64,000 nt of DNA from DATMER01 sp963741305 (lineage in GTDB: Bacteria; Acidobacteriota; Thermoanaerobaculia; Multivoradales; UBA5704): the NCBI GenBank assembly GCA_963741305.1, contig CAVUHL010000003.1, positions 1,860,001-1,924,000 on the forward strand, given 5' to 3'. Under the pieces are notes generated by a model. That model was not told where the DNA came from. It worked only from the letters and a program-made list of their open reading frames with translations, and searched no databases. Made by a program: the position numbers and the translations under genes. This document shows, in pieces, positions 17,338 to 26,200 of this stretch (the first letter of the stretch is position 1; the number at the start of each line of letters is the position of its first letter).

Positions 17338-18264
17338 GTGAAACGAAGCCACATGATGGTGTTGATGCTGTCGTTGTTGGCCCTTCCGGCCGTCGCCGAC
17401 TCCATCCGTATCCCGGGCACGAGCGTCAGTCTTCAGCCACCGGCAGGGTTTGAGCTGGCGGGGGACTATCCCGGCTTTCAGAGCGCCGAGCAGCAGGCGT
17501 CGATCATGGTGACCCAGATGCCCGCGCCGGTAGCCGAGATCCGGAAGGCGATGACCAAGGAAACGTTGGCGACCCGGGGCATCACGCTCCTCTCATCCAA
17601 AGAGGAGACGGTCGGTGGGCGCGAGGCGCTGCTCCTGCACCTTGCGCAGAGCGCGGCAGGCATCGATTATCTGAAGTGGATGCTTGTAATGGGCGATCCG
17701 AAGGAGACCGTCATGATCGTCGGCACCTTCCCGAAGAGCGCCGGCGAGGAAGTCGGAACGGCGATCCGGACCGCTCTGCTGAGCGCTTCGCCGGCCGCCG
17801 CTGCCCCGAGCGACCCTTTCGAAGGGCTCAAGTTCCGCATCACCCCCACCCAGGGGCTCAAGATCGCCGGCCGGGTGAGCAACCTGCTGATGCTCACCGA
17901 ATCGGGGAAGATGGGAACTCTCAGCCCCGGTGAACCGGTCTATATCGTAGGCAGCTCCATCCGCCCCGGCGGCAGCGGAGACCTGAAGGCCTTCTCCGAA
18001 GCCCGCGCGAAGCAGACGGAGCAGATCCAAGACCTCGAGAACCTCAGTGGACGCGAGGTCACCATCGGGGGCCTGGCGGCCTACGAGCTCCTGGCGGATG
18101 CGAAGGACGTGAAGTCCGGCACGGCGATCCGTCTCTATCAGGTGATCGCGCCGGACGGCGACGGCGGTTACTTCATCGTTCAGGGCCTCGTGGGCACGGA
18201 CGGGGCGGCCGGGATGCTTCCGGAGTTCCGGCGGGTGACAGAGAGCTTTCGCAGGGTGGAATGA
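17338..18264 (+). CDS. Secreted protein of unknown function (two DcrB/PsbP-like halves)
   Basis: 308 residues from a GTG with a good GGGAGG site; signal peptide MKRSHMMVLMLSLLALPAVA. Two halves of similar shape follow (IRIPGTSVSLQPPAGFELA..., then FRITPTQGLKIAGRVSNLL...), each a beta-strand/helix pattern with a conserved-looking LPEFRRVTESFRRVE-type end, like DcrB/PsbP-fold stress proteins. The fold is inference. It precedes the DUF2059 gene by 22 bp and is probably in an operon with it. The 165-bp gap upstream holds no recognisable gene. Confidence 0.7.
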   Translation: MKRSHMMVLMLSLLALPAVADSIRIPGTSVSLQPPAGFELAGDYPGFQSAEQQASIMVTQMPAPVAEIRKAMTKETLATRGITLLSSKEETVGGREALLLHLAQSAAGIDYLKWMLVMGDPKETVMIVGTFPKSAGEEVGTAIRTALLSASPAAAAPSDPFEGLKFRITPTQGLKIAGRVSNLLMLTESGKMGTLSPGEPVYIVGSSIRPGGSGDLKAFSEARAKQTEQIQDLENLSGREVTIGGLAAYELLADAKDVKSGTAIRLYQVIAPDGDGGYFIVQGLVGTDGAAGMLPEFRRVTESFRRVE

Positions 18265-18286
18265 CGACGACAAAAGGAGAGTCCCC

Positions 18287-19186
18287 ATGTTGCCAAGACC
18301 GGCGTTCAGAATCGCGGTGATCGGCTTGCCTCTGCTCGTGCTCCTTGGCGCTGCACCGAAGCCTGCGCCGGTCTCGCCTCATGAGAAGGCCGCCCGGGAA
18401 GTCCTTCAACTCGTCGGCGGAGACAACCTCGCCATGGGGGGAGCGGAAGCGGCGATGGCAATGATCCTTCAGGATCCCGAGATGAGTCACTACAGGGAGG
18501 TGGTCCGCGGCTGGTTCCAGAAGGTGTTCTCCGAGACCGAGATTAAATCCGATATGGTGAAGCTCTACATGGAAAGGTTTTCGGAGAAGGAGCTGCGGGA
18601 GATCGCGGCTTTTGCCAAGACTCCCGCCGGCCGGAAGGCGATCGCGGCCATGCCGGAGCTCATCAGGGAAGCTTCCGAAATCGGGATGAAACGAGCACAG
18701 GAGCACGGCTACAAGCTCGACGAGATGATCGCGCAAGCGAAGGAGGAGCGCGAGAGCCAGCCCACGGCCACCGACGAGGAGGCGCAGAAGCGCACCGTCG
18801 CAGACATCCGGAATACGGGCACGGCCATGTTCAGTTGGCTGACCGATCAGGTTGGAGCCGCGGCTGCAGGGCAGTCGCAGACCGAGACCGGCGACATCGA
18901 TCTCGATGACTACCCTGTGCTCTCCCGCGACGAGGTCCAGTCGATTCTGCTTCCGCAGTACATGCAGACGGTCCCGGAGACGGATGGCTGGGGCAATCCC
19001 TACGAGTACTACCTGAACGTCGAAAACCCCTTGGCGGTGCATGTCATGGGCATCCGCAGCCCGGGCCGGGACGGCAGGTTCTCGGACGACAGCTACACCG
19101 TGACCGCGTTCGACCCCGATGACTTCGACGAGGACATCGTCTGGGCGGATGGATTCTTCGTGCGCTGGCCCCAGAAGCTGAAGTGA
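18287..19186 (+). CDS. Secreted DUF2059 domain fused to a GspG/pilin-like C-terminal domain
   Basis: 299 residues with a hydrophobic N terminus (signal). Residues about 35-130 form a DUF2059-like helical domain (YREVVRGWFQKVFSETEIKSDMVKLYMERFSEKELREI, PAGRKAIAAMPEL). After a linker, the end carries the features of secreted type II pseudopilin heads: DGWGNPYEYYLN...VMGIRSPGRDGRFSDD. This combination is seen in secreted proteins of soil bacteria. It follows the previous gene by 22 bp. Function unknown. It ends 75 bp before the peptide gene at 19262. Confidence 0.72.
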   Translation: MLPRPAFRIAVIGLPLLVLLGAAPKPAPVSPHEKAAREVLQLVGGDNLAMGGAEAAMAMILQDPEMSHYREVVRGWFQKVFSETEIKSDMVKLYMERFSEKELREIAAFAKTPAGRKAIAAMPELIREASEIGMKRAQEHGYKLDEMIAQAKEERESQPTATDEEAQKRTVADIRNTGTAMFSWLTDQVGAAAAGQSQTETGDIDLDDYPVLSRDEVQSILLPQYMQTVPETDGWGNPYEYYLNVENPLAVHVMGIRSPGRDGRFSDDSYTVTAFDPDDFDEDIVWADGFFVRWPQKLK

Positions 19187-19261
19187 TCGATGGCGGGCCG
19201 GCCGGGCTCCTTGCGTAGATCAGGATGGGTGGGGGAACGGGAAACAAAAGGAGCTCACGAC

Positions 19262-19351
19262 ATGAAGAAGATCGCGACCGCCATGATGAGAGCGCTGGCC
19301 ATCCGCCGCAAGGACCGTGTTTATGGCTGGTGGGGCTACCACCAGATCTGA
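19262..19351 (+). CDS. Candidate RiPP precursor peptide (29 aa) with aromatic C-terminal core
   Basis: Translation from ATG 19262 to TGA at 19349-19351 gives 29 residues: a basic leader starting MKKIATAMMRALAIRRKDR and an aromatic end VYGWWGYHQI. A textbook ribosome site, AAAGGAG at 19247-19253, lies 8 bases before the ATG. The stop is 12 bp before a cytochrome P450 gene that is followed at once by a second. Tiny peptides with C-terminal Trp/Tyr/His next to P450s are the hallmark of P450-crosslinked RiPPs (tryptorubin/atropopeptide, cittilin and biarylitide families). The core differs from those, so this is inferred from layout and composition. It could instead be a leader peptide for translation coupling. 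Confidence 0.68.
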   Translation: MKKIATAMMRALAIRRKDRVYGWWGYHQI

Positions 19352-19363
19352 TGTAGTAGGTGC

Positions 19364-20494
19364 ATGCTCGATCGAGAGATGATTGCAGAGTTCCGGCGTG
19401 ATCCCGTGAGCTACCTCGACCGGACATTTCCGGCCGCGGGAGACGCCTTTTGGTTACCGGGCCGCCAGCTCTGCGTTGCGGAGCCGGCGGCGGCCCGCTC
19501 CATCCTGATCAACGGCGACGGGCTGTACGAGGAGCACGCCGACTTCTTCCAAACGCGGCGCGGCGTGTTCGGTCCGCGCGAGGCGCAGATCAAGATCGGC
19601 CGCTCGTCGCGGACTCTCCTGCGCGGCTATCTGTCCGCCCATTCGGACGAGCTCGAGGAATCCGTGCGGCGGCTGCCGCTGTCGAGCGAGTGGCCCGACA
19701 CCGGCAACCGGCTCGTCTACCGCCACCTCGTGGACATCCTGATCTCCCCGGAAAGCCCGGCCCCTCTGCGCCGGATGATCGACGCGGTTCTTGAGCGCGC
19801 GGTTCTGGCCGGGGCGCGCCAGCGCTACTCCCGCCTGCGCCGGGCGGTGTTCCGGTTCCGGGTGGAACGGATGCTGGCGCGGGCGGTGGAGGAGCGGAGG
19901 AAGCGAACTGGTGAGCCGATAGACCTGCTCGACGTGGTAGTGCAAGGAGGGGGACCGGACGCGCCGGCCGTGGAGCAGGCCGAGGTGTTCCTGTCGTTTC
20001 TCTTCTCGATCGGGGGCTCGGTCGGCTTCGTCCTCGGCTGGTCGGTCTGGCTGCTGGGCACGAACCCGCGCACCGAGGCGCCGCCGGCCTCGGTGGTGAT
20101 GGAGGCGCTGCGCCTGTGGCCGGTGGCCTGGATGCTGGAGCGCCAGCCGACCCGGCCCCATGAGGTGGCAGGCGTCGAGGTCACTCCGCAGGATCTCGTC
20201 GTCGTCTGCCCCTACCTGGTACACCGTCACCCTCGCTATTGGGATGATCCGGCGAGCTTCCGGCCCGAGCGCTGGGCCGGCTCTCCCGACCTGCCGGCGT
20301 TCATCCCCTTCGGATGGGGACCTCACACCTGCGTCGCGGGCTCGCTCTCCACGCAGCTCGTCGAAGACATTCTCGAGACCCTTCTCGACGGCCACGAGCT
20401 GACCGTCGCGCCTCGGGAAACCCGGCCGTCCATGGGCCCGGCGCTCGCGCCACCCCGGTTCACTCTGGAGCGGCGCCCGCAACGGCCTTTATAA
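19364..20494 (+). CDS. Cytochrome P450, candidate peptide-crosslinking enzyme (first of two)
   Basis: 376 residues. The haem-thiolate loop FIPFGWGPHTCVAG has Cys323, the K-helix ExxR is E247-ALR250, and the PERF-like stretch RPERW is present, so it should be a functional haem protein. The I-helix region (FLSFLFSIGGSVGFVLG) lacks the usual acid-alcohol pair (AGxDT), which occurs in some P450s that do not do simple hydroxylation. It starts 12 bp after the small peptide gene and ends 3 bp before the second P450, so all three form one transcript. No ferredoxin partner is adjacent. Substrate inferred to be the upstream peptide. Confidence 0.85.
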   Translation: MLDREMIAEFRRDPVSYLDRTFPAAGDAFWLPGRQLCVAEPAAARSILINGDGLYEEHADFFQTRRGVFGPREAQIKIGRSSRTLLRGYLSAHSDELEESVRRLPLSSEWPDTGNRLVYRHLVDILISPESPAPLRRMIDAVLERAVLAGARQRYSRLRRAVFRFRVERMLARAVEERRKRTGEPIDLLDVVVQGGGPDAPAVEQAEVFLSFLFSIGGSVGFVLGWSVWLLGTNPRTEAPPASVVMEALRLWPVAWMLERQPTRPHEVAGVEVTPQDLVVVCPYLVHRHPRYWDDPASFRPERWAGSPDLPAFIPFGWGPHTCVAGSLSTQLVEDILETLLDGHELTVAPRETRPSMGPALAPPRFTLERRPQRPL

Positions 20495-20497
20495 CGT

Positions 20498-21727
20498 ATG
20501 GACCGGGCACCCGAGGAGCTCGATGTCGTCCGCGACCTGCGCGCTCGGAGCCGGGCGGAAGGGGGCGTCTTCTGGATCTCGGAAGGCGAGCTGGCCGTGT
20601 TCGATCCCGAGGCGGCGCAGAAGATCAACGCGCTCAACTACGCCGATCTGACCCTGCCCGACAAGCTCGCCGACGCGCTGCGCAGCCGCAAGGGGGATCC
20701 GGTCTCCTGGAAGCAGGTGCGCTCGGCCCTGATCGCGCAGCTCCGGCGCCTGTCGGCCGCCGAGGAGGTCGGCAAGCTCGAAGGGCGCATGCGCGAGCTG
20801 ATCGACGCGCGGCTCGGCCAGCCTCTCGATCTCGTCTGGGCGACGCAGCAGGTGTGCACGCAGGCGCTCCTGTCCACCGTCGTGGACGGGCTGCCGCCAG
20901 CCAGCAGGGCGAGCGTCCTGCGCGATCAGAATTTCAAGCTCGCCCGGCTGTTGCGCACGCGGCCGGGTGGCGATTCATTCTGGCAGGACGTCCGCTCGAT
21001 CTGGGTCCAGATCAGCGCGGGAAACGCGGTTCGCCGTGAGCTCCGCGGCAGGGCCAGGGGCCGCCGGCCGCGGAGGCTCGACTTGGCCGATCCGATCGTC
21101 GACCTGCTGCCGGAGCTGGGCCTGGACCGTGGAGTGGACGCGGTCACCACGGTGCTCACTGCCATCGCCGGTCCACCAGGAGCCGTCGCGGCGAGCCTGC
21201 TGTATGAGCTGACCCGCCGGAACGATTGGGCGGCCCGGCTGACCGCCGAGCTCGAGCCGCTCCCGCTGGAGCAGTTCCATGGCGCGCCGACCCAGTCAGC
21301 CCCGGAGACCCACCGCTTCGTCAAGGAGGTCCTGCGCATCTGGAGCCCGCCGGTGCTCATGACCCGGCACGCGCGCACGGACATCCACCTCGAGCAGGCG
21401 ACCCTGAAGCCCGGCGACCGCTATCTCCTCAGCCCCTATTTCATCCATCACGACCCGAAGAGCTGGAAGGACCCGGACACCTTCGATCCCGGCCGCTGGC
21501 TGCCCGAGGCCGAGCACGGTCCCTGCACCCATGCGAGCTACGTCCCATTCGGCTGGTCGCCCAAGGCGTGCATCGGCGCTACCCTGGGCACCACGCAACT
21601 GATGCTGCTCTGCCACCTCTTCCTGACAAGCTATCGAGTCGAGGTGGAGGAGCCGGAGTCGGTGCGCATGATGCTGGCCGCCGTGCCCATGCCCGTGGGC
21701 TTCCGCGGGACGATCGCGCGGCGCTGA
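20498..21727 (+). CDS. Cytochrome P450, candidate peptide-crosslinking enzyme (second of two)
   Basis: 409 residues. Haem loop YVPFGWSPKACIGA with Cys358; ExxR at E277-VLR280; DPGRW before the haem loop. The I-helix (AVTTVLTAIAGPPGAVA) again has no acid-alcohol pair. The N-terminal third is poorly conserved, so it is a divergent paralogue of its neighbour rather than a recent duplicate. It begins 3 bp after the first P450. Two P450s on one precursor would allow two crosslinks or a bicyclic product (inference). Just downstream lies repeat island 2. Confidence 0.85.
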   Translation: MDRAPEELDVVRDLRARSRAEGGVFWISEGELAVFDPEAAQKINALNYADLTLPDKLADALRSRKGDPVSWKQVRSALIAQLRRLSAAEEVGKLEGRMRELIDARLGQPLDLVWATQQVCTQALLSTVVDGLPPASRASVLRDQNFKLARLLRTRPGGDSFWQDVRSIWVQISAGNAVRRELRGRARGRRPRRLDLADPIVDLLPELGLDRGVDAVTTVLTAIAGPPGAVAASLLYELTRRNDWAARLTAELEPLPLEQFHGAPTQSAPETHRFVKEVLRIWSPPVLMTRHARTDIHLEQATLKPGDRYLLSPYFIHHDPKSWKDPDTFDPGRWLPEAEHGPCTHASYVPFGWSPKACIGATLGTTQLMLLCHLFLTSYRVEVEEPESVRMMLAAVPMPVGFRGTIARR

Positions 21728-21767
21728 AATGAAAAACAGCCGGCCTCGGATGAGATCGAGCGCGTCA

Positions 21768-22099
21768 GATTCGAATTTGAAGGACTCAAGGTCAGAACGA
21801 TCCCGCTGAATTCCAATCTGAGCGCTCGAATTCAATTTCGAGGGAGTCGAAATCAAAACGAGTCCTCCAAATTCCAATCCAGCACGCTCGAAGTCTTCCC
21901 GAGTCCTCCAAATTCCAATCGAGAGCGCTCGTCTTCAATTTATTGGAGTCGAAGTCTCATCGGGCGCTCTCGATTCGAATTCTGGGCGCTCGAAGTCTTC
22001 CCGGGTCCTCCGAAATCCAATTCAGCGCGCTCGAAGTCATCCCGGGCGCGCAGAAACTCAGTCTGGCGGGCTCGAAGAGACTTCAAGCCCGCTGAATTC
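21768..22099. repeat. Repeat island 2: (T)CGAA(G/T)TC-type motif every 20-21 bp
   Basis: Downstream of the second P450, near-palindromic cores related to GAATTC/GAAGTC recur with centres at about 21810, 21830, 21851, 21871, 21892, 21912, 21933, 21953, 21974, 21994, 22014, 22035, 22055, 22076 and 22096, i.e. steps of 20 or 21. Many units read GCTCGAAGTC and are followed by (T)CCCGGG or CCTCC. The DNA between is variable. The island ends abruptly where similarity to a PadR regulator begins. No coding potential is supported. With the PadR remnant it fills the 615 bp between 21727 and 22343. Confidence 0.8.
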
Positions 22100-22113
22100 A
22101 AGTTCTGTGGGCC

Positions 22114-22366
22114 GGGAGTGACCTCCGTGATGTCGAGCACCTGGTCATCACCGAGGGAACGGTCTATCCGATCCTGAGCCGGCTGAGAAACAGTGGTCTC
22201 GTCGAGACGTATATTGAGGAGTCGCAGGAAGGGCCGGCGCGTAAGTACTACCGATCGTCTGGGGCCGCCCGAGCAATCATCACGGACTTTACGGCGGGCC
22301 GACGGCTCCGCGTGGAGGTCCTGTGTCCAGGGAGGCCAAGCCATGTCGATCGAACTGCGTATTGAC
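22114..22366 (+). pseudogene. PadR-family transcriptional regulator, N-terminal half missing
   Basis: In frame from about 22114 the sequence reads LRDVEHLVITEGTVYPILSRLRNSGLVETYIEESQEGPARKYYR (written here in parts: ITEGTVYPILSRLR, GLVETYIEES, EGPARKYYR), the recognition helix and wing of a PadR winged-helix protein. The first helices are absent because repeat island 2 takes their place, and after KYYR the frame no longer matches the family and stops at 22366, inside the ABC gene. PadR genes commonly precede ABC/permease-M1 operons such as the next two genes, so this is the decayed former regulator. Confidence 0.78.
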
Positions 22367-23260
22367 CATCTCTCCAAGACCTATGGCAACGGCGTAAAGG
22401 CATTGCAGAACATCAGCCTGACCATACCGGCGGGGATGTTCGGGCTGCTTGGCCCGAATGGCGCCGGGAAATCGACGCTGATGCGGACTCTGGCGACGCT
22501 GCAGGAGCCGGATGAAGGGACCATCCGATTGGGCAACCTCGACGTCATTCGGCAGAAGGAAGCCGTGCGCCAGACGCTCGGCTACCTGCCGCAGGACTTC
22601 GGTCTGTATCAGGACATCGCGGCCGAGAAGCTCCTCGACCATTTCGCGATCCTGGAGGGAATCGTCGATCGCACGGAACGCCGTTCTGTCGTCGAGGCGC
22701 TGCTGCACCAGACGAACCTCTGGGATAGGCGCAAGCAGAAGCTCGGCGGCTTCTCCGGCGGCATGCGCCAGCGCTTCGGCATCGCCCTCGCGCTCCTCGG
22801 CAATCCGCAACTGCTCATCGTCGACGAACCGACAGCAGGTCTCGATCCCGCGGAGCGAGTGCGCTTCCTCAACCTGCTCAGCGAGCTGGGAGAGAACAGC
22901 ATCGTCATTCTCTCCACGCACATCGTCGAAGACGTCTCCGAGCTCTGCACGCGCATGGCCATCATCGACAAGGGACAGATCCTGCTGGAATCGGAGCCGC
23001 TCCGCGCGGTCGAGACGATGCGAGGGAGCGTGTGGGAACGGGTCGTGGCGAAGGACGAGCTGCCGGCAATCGAGCGTGACTACAACGTGCTCTCGACGAA
23101 GCTGCTCGCGGGAAAGACCGTCGTCCGCGTCTATGACGAGACGCAGCCCTCGCCCGCGTTCTACGCCGCCGGGCCCGAATTGCACGACGTCTACTTCAGC
23201 GTCATGGGTGGCCACTACCATCGTCCCGGTCGTCCCGCCGCACTGGAGGCAGTACGATGA
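22343..23260 (+). CDS. ABC transporter ATP-binding protein
   Basis: 305 residues starting at ATG 22343 behind GGGAGG; an in-frame extension upstream lies in the PadR remnant and is rejected. Walker A GPNGAGKST, Q-loop LPQDFG, signature FSGGMRQR (a variant of LSGGQ), Walker B LLIVDEPTAGLDP and switch His in STHIVED are all present. The C-terminal tail (about 80 residues) is typical of ABC-2 exporter ATPases. It overlaps the permease-M1 gene by 4 bp, so the pair is an exporter. Formerly PadR-controlled, judging from the remnant. Confidence 0.93.
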   Translation: MSIELRIDHLSKTYGNGVKALQNISLTIPAGMFGLLGPNGAGKSTLMRTLATLQEPDEGTIRLGNLDVIRQKEAVRQTLGYLPQDFGLYQDIAAEKLLDHFAILEGIVDRTERRSVVEALLHQTNLWDRRKQKLGGFSGGMRQRFGIALALLGNPQLLIVDEPTAGLDPAERVRFLNLLSELGENSIVILSTHIVEDVSELCTRMAIIDKGQILLESEPLRAVETMRGSVWERVVAKDELPAIERDYNVLSTKLLAGKTVVRVYDETQPSPAFYAAGPELHDVYFSVMGGHYHRPGRPAALEAVR

Positions 23261-26200
23261 CGAAGCTACTCGCAGTCTTCCGTTTCGAGCTCGCCTATCA
23301 CTTCCGCCGCGCTTCGACTCTCTTCTACTTTCTGATCGTCTTCAGCATGTGCAGCTTGATCATGCAGGTCATGGCCGGCGGGCCGCGCGACGACGGCAGC
23401 TTCAACTCCCCGTTCACCGTGCTGGCGACCACGGTCTTGGGGAGCATGCTGGCGCTGGCGATGATGGCCGGCTTCGCCGGCGATGCCGCGGCGCGCGACA
23501 CGGATACCCGCGCCGACTCACTCTTCTACACCTCGCCGGTCGGGAAGCGCGCCTACATCCTCGGTCGCTTCCTTGGCACGTTCACGATGAGCGCGCTGTT
23601 GCTGCTCGCGTTTCCTGCCGGGTGCCTGCTCGCGAGCGCCATGCCTTGGGTCGATCCCTCGCGGCTCCTCCCGATTCGCCTCTCCGCCTATCTCGCCCCT
23701 TACTTCTTCTTCGCACTGCCGAGTGCGTTCGTAGGAACGGCTCTGCTCTTCGGCGCCGCGCTGGTCACCCGTCGCGCGACGGCGAGCTATGCGGCCGGCG
23801 CGTTTCTCTTCTTTTCCGCATTGATCTGCGGAAAGTTGCTGGCGCCGCAGCTGGGCGTCAGCGTCGCGACGCTGCTCGACCCGCTCGGCTTCACCACCAT
23901 CAACTCGCTCCTGGTCTCACTGACTCCGCTGCAGAAGGACGCGTTCGTCGTGCGGCTCGACGATGAGCTCGTGACCAGCCGGCTGCTCTGGATCGCAATC
24001 GCGACGAGCGCCGTGGCGGCGGCGTACGCGCGCTTCCGGTTCGCCCATCACGTCGGTCGCGAATCGACGGCAGTCACTTCGAGGCCGGCCGGCGCAAGCC
24101 GCGCCGGCGCGATCACGAGCACGGTACCGGCGGCACGGCGCGTATTTGACGCCTCGACGAGGCTGCGCCAACTGTGCGCGATCACGGTGCGCTCGTTCCG
24201 GGAGCTCCACGCCAGCCGCGCATGGTGGATCGTGCCGCTCCTGGCGCTCCTCTTCATCCTGCAGGCGCCGGCGCTCGCCACGAGCCGGCTCGGAGTTCCC
24301 GGACCATTGACGACCGCTCGCCTGGTCGAATTCCTCACCGGAGACACCTCCATATTGGTCACATTGCTCATCGCGTTATCGGCCGGAGAGCTGGTGTGGC
24401 GCGAGCGCGCTGCGCGCATGCACGCCCTCGCCGGCGTTACACCTGTAGCCGACTCGCTCTCGGTCACCGGCAAGTTTCTCGGGCTCGCGTGGATGCTGGC
24501 CGCCGCGCTCACAATCTTCCTGGCCGCGGGACTCGTGGTTCAGACGATCTACGGCGCCGATGAATACGACCTCGTGCTCTACGCACAACTCCTCTACGGA
24601 TTGCTGCTGCCCGAGTATCTGCTGTTCGCGGCGCTCGCGATGATCATTCACGTCATCGTGAATCAAAAGTACGTGGCCAACGTGGTCCTCGTGCTCACCC
24701 CTTTCGCCAGAGACCTCTTTCAGAGCCTCGGCGTCGAAAACAAACTTCTGCTGTACGGCAGTCTGCCGGTGTGGATGCACTCGGAGATCTCCGGCTTCAG
24801 TCCGGAGACGGAAGCGCGCCTCTGGTTCACCCTCTACTTCGGCGGTTGGGCGCTGCTCTTCGCGCTCGCGACGTACCTCTTCTGGGTTCGCGGCGAGGAG
24901 CGCGACCTGCGGCAGCGAATCGCGCTCGCGCGTCGACGCGCCACCCGCGCGTCCGCGACGATCGGCGCAGCGGCGCTCTTCATCATCGTCGGCGCCGGCG
25001 CGTTCATCTTCTACAACACGCACGTCCGCCACGATTTCCTCACGACTGCGGAGACGGAGCAGCGCCGCGCCGAGCTCGAGCGTCGCTACGGCCGCTACGC
25101 GTCCCTCCCGCAGCCGATCCTCGCCGCAACGAAGCTGCACGTCGAGTTCTATCCGCAGCACCGTGAGGCGACGATCCGCGGCACGCATCGTCTCGAGAAT
25201 CGCAGCGACGCGCGAGTCGACACGATCCAGGTCGCCACCTCACCGGATGCCGACACGACGATCGTTTCCTTCGACCGCCCATCGCGCCTTACCGTCGACG
25301 ACGATCTGAATTACAGGATCTACAAGCTCGATCAGGCGCTGGAACCGGGAGAGTCGCTCGAGATGCGCTTCGGCGTCGCGATCGCGACGCGTCTGTTCGA
25401 GAGCCAGGCGACTCCGCCGGTTGTGCGCAACGGCTCGTTCATCACGCACCGGCCGCGCGACGGCGTGCACTGGCTCCCGGACGTCGGCTATCCGACCGCT
25501 CGTGAGCTCGATGACCCCGGGATCCGCAAGATATACGGGCTGCGCGAACGCTCACCGTATCCGCGCCTCGGCGAGGTTCCGGTCGGCAGTGAGCAGCTAG
25601 GATACGAGGCGATCGAGCTCGAGACGATCGTCGGAACGGACGCCGGCCAGATTGGCGTGGCGCCCGGGATCGCGCGCCGCAGCTGGACGGAGGCGAGCCG
25701 CCGCTATGTGCATTACGTCACTGAGGCGCCGATCAGCAACGCCTGGACGATCACCTCGGCGAACTACGCTGTGCATCGTGCGCGGTGGCGCCCTGCAGCA
25801 GGGTCACAGCAGCCGGTCGACATCGAGATCTTCCACCACCCCACGCACACAGCGAATCTCGAACGGATGGTCCGCGCGGCGCAGGCATCGCTCGGCTACA
25901 ACACTCGAGCGTTCGGCCCTTACCCATACCGGCAGCTGCGGCTCGTCGAGTTTCCCAGCCATGCATCGGTGGGAGGCATGACCGCGCACAGCAGCCTCGT
26001 GATGTATGCGGAAGGCATGTCGCTCTTACGACCCGCGAATGACCCGCGCAAGATCGATTTCCTGTTTGCCGTCGTCGCCCACGAGGTCGGCCACCAGTGG
26101 TGGGGCCATCAGCTCTCGCCGGCGTTCGTCGAAGGGGCGCCGTTCCTCGCGGAGAGCCTCTCCTGGTACAGCGCGATGCTCGCGGTCGAACAGACGCTTG

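Noticed and set aside
21768..22099. tRNA gene suggested by GATTCGAATTC-like boxes
   Set aside because: The boxes belong to the 20-21-bp motif series; no acceptor stem or D arm can be folded around them.
24376..25188. 270-codon minus-strand frame within the permease-M1 gene
   Set aside because: Shadow of the fusion gene; very charged, low-complexity translation without any motif.
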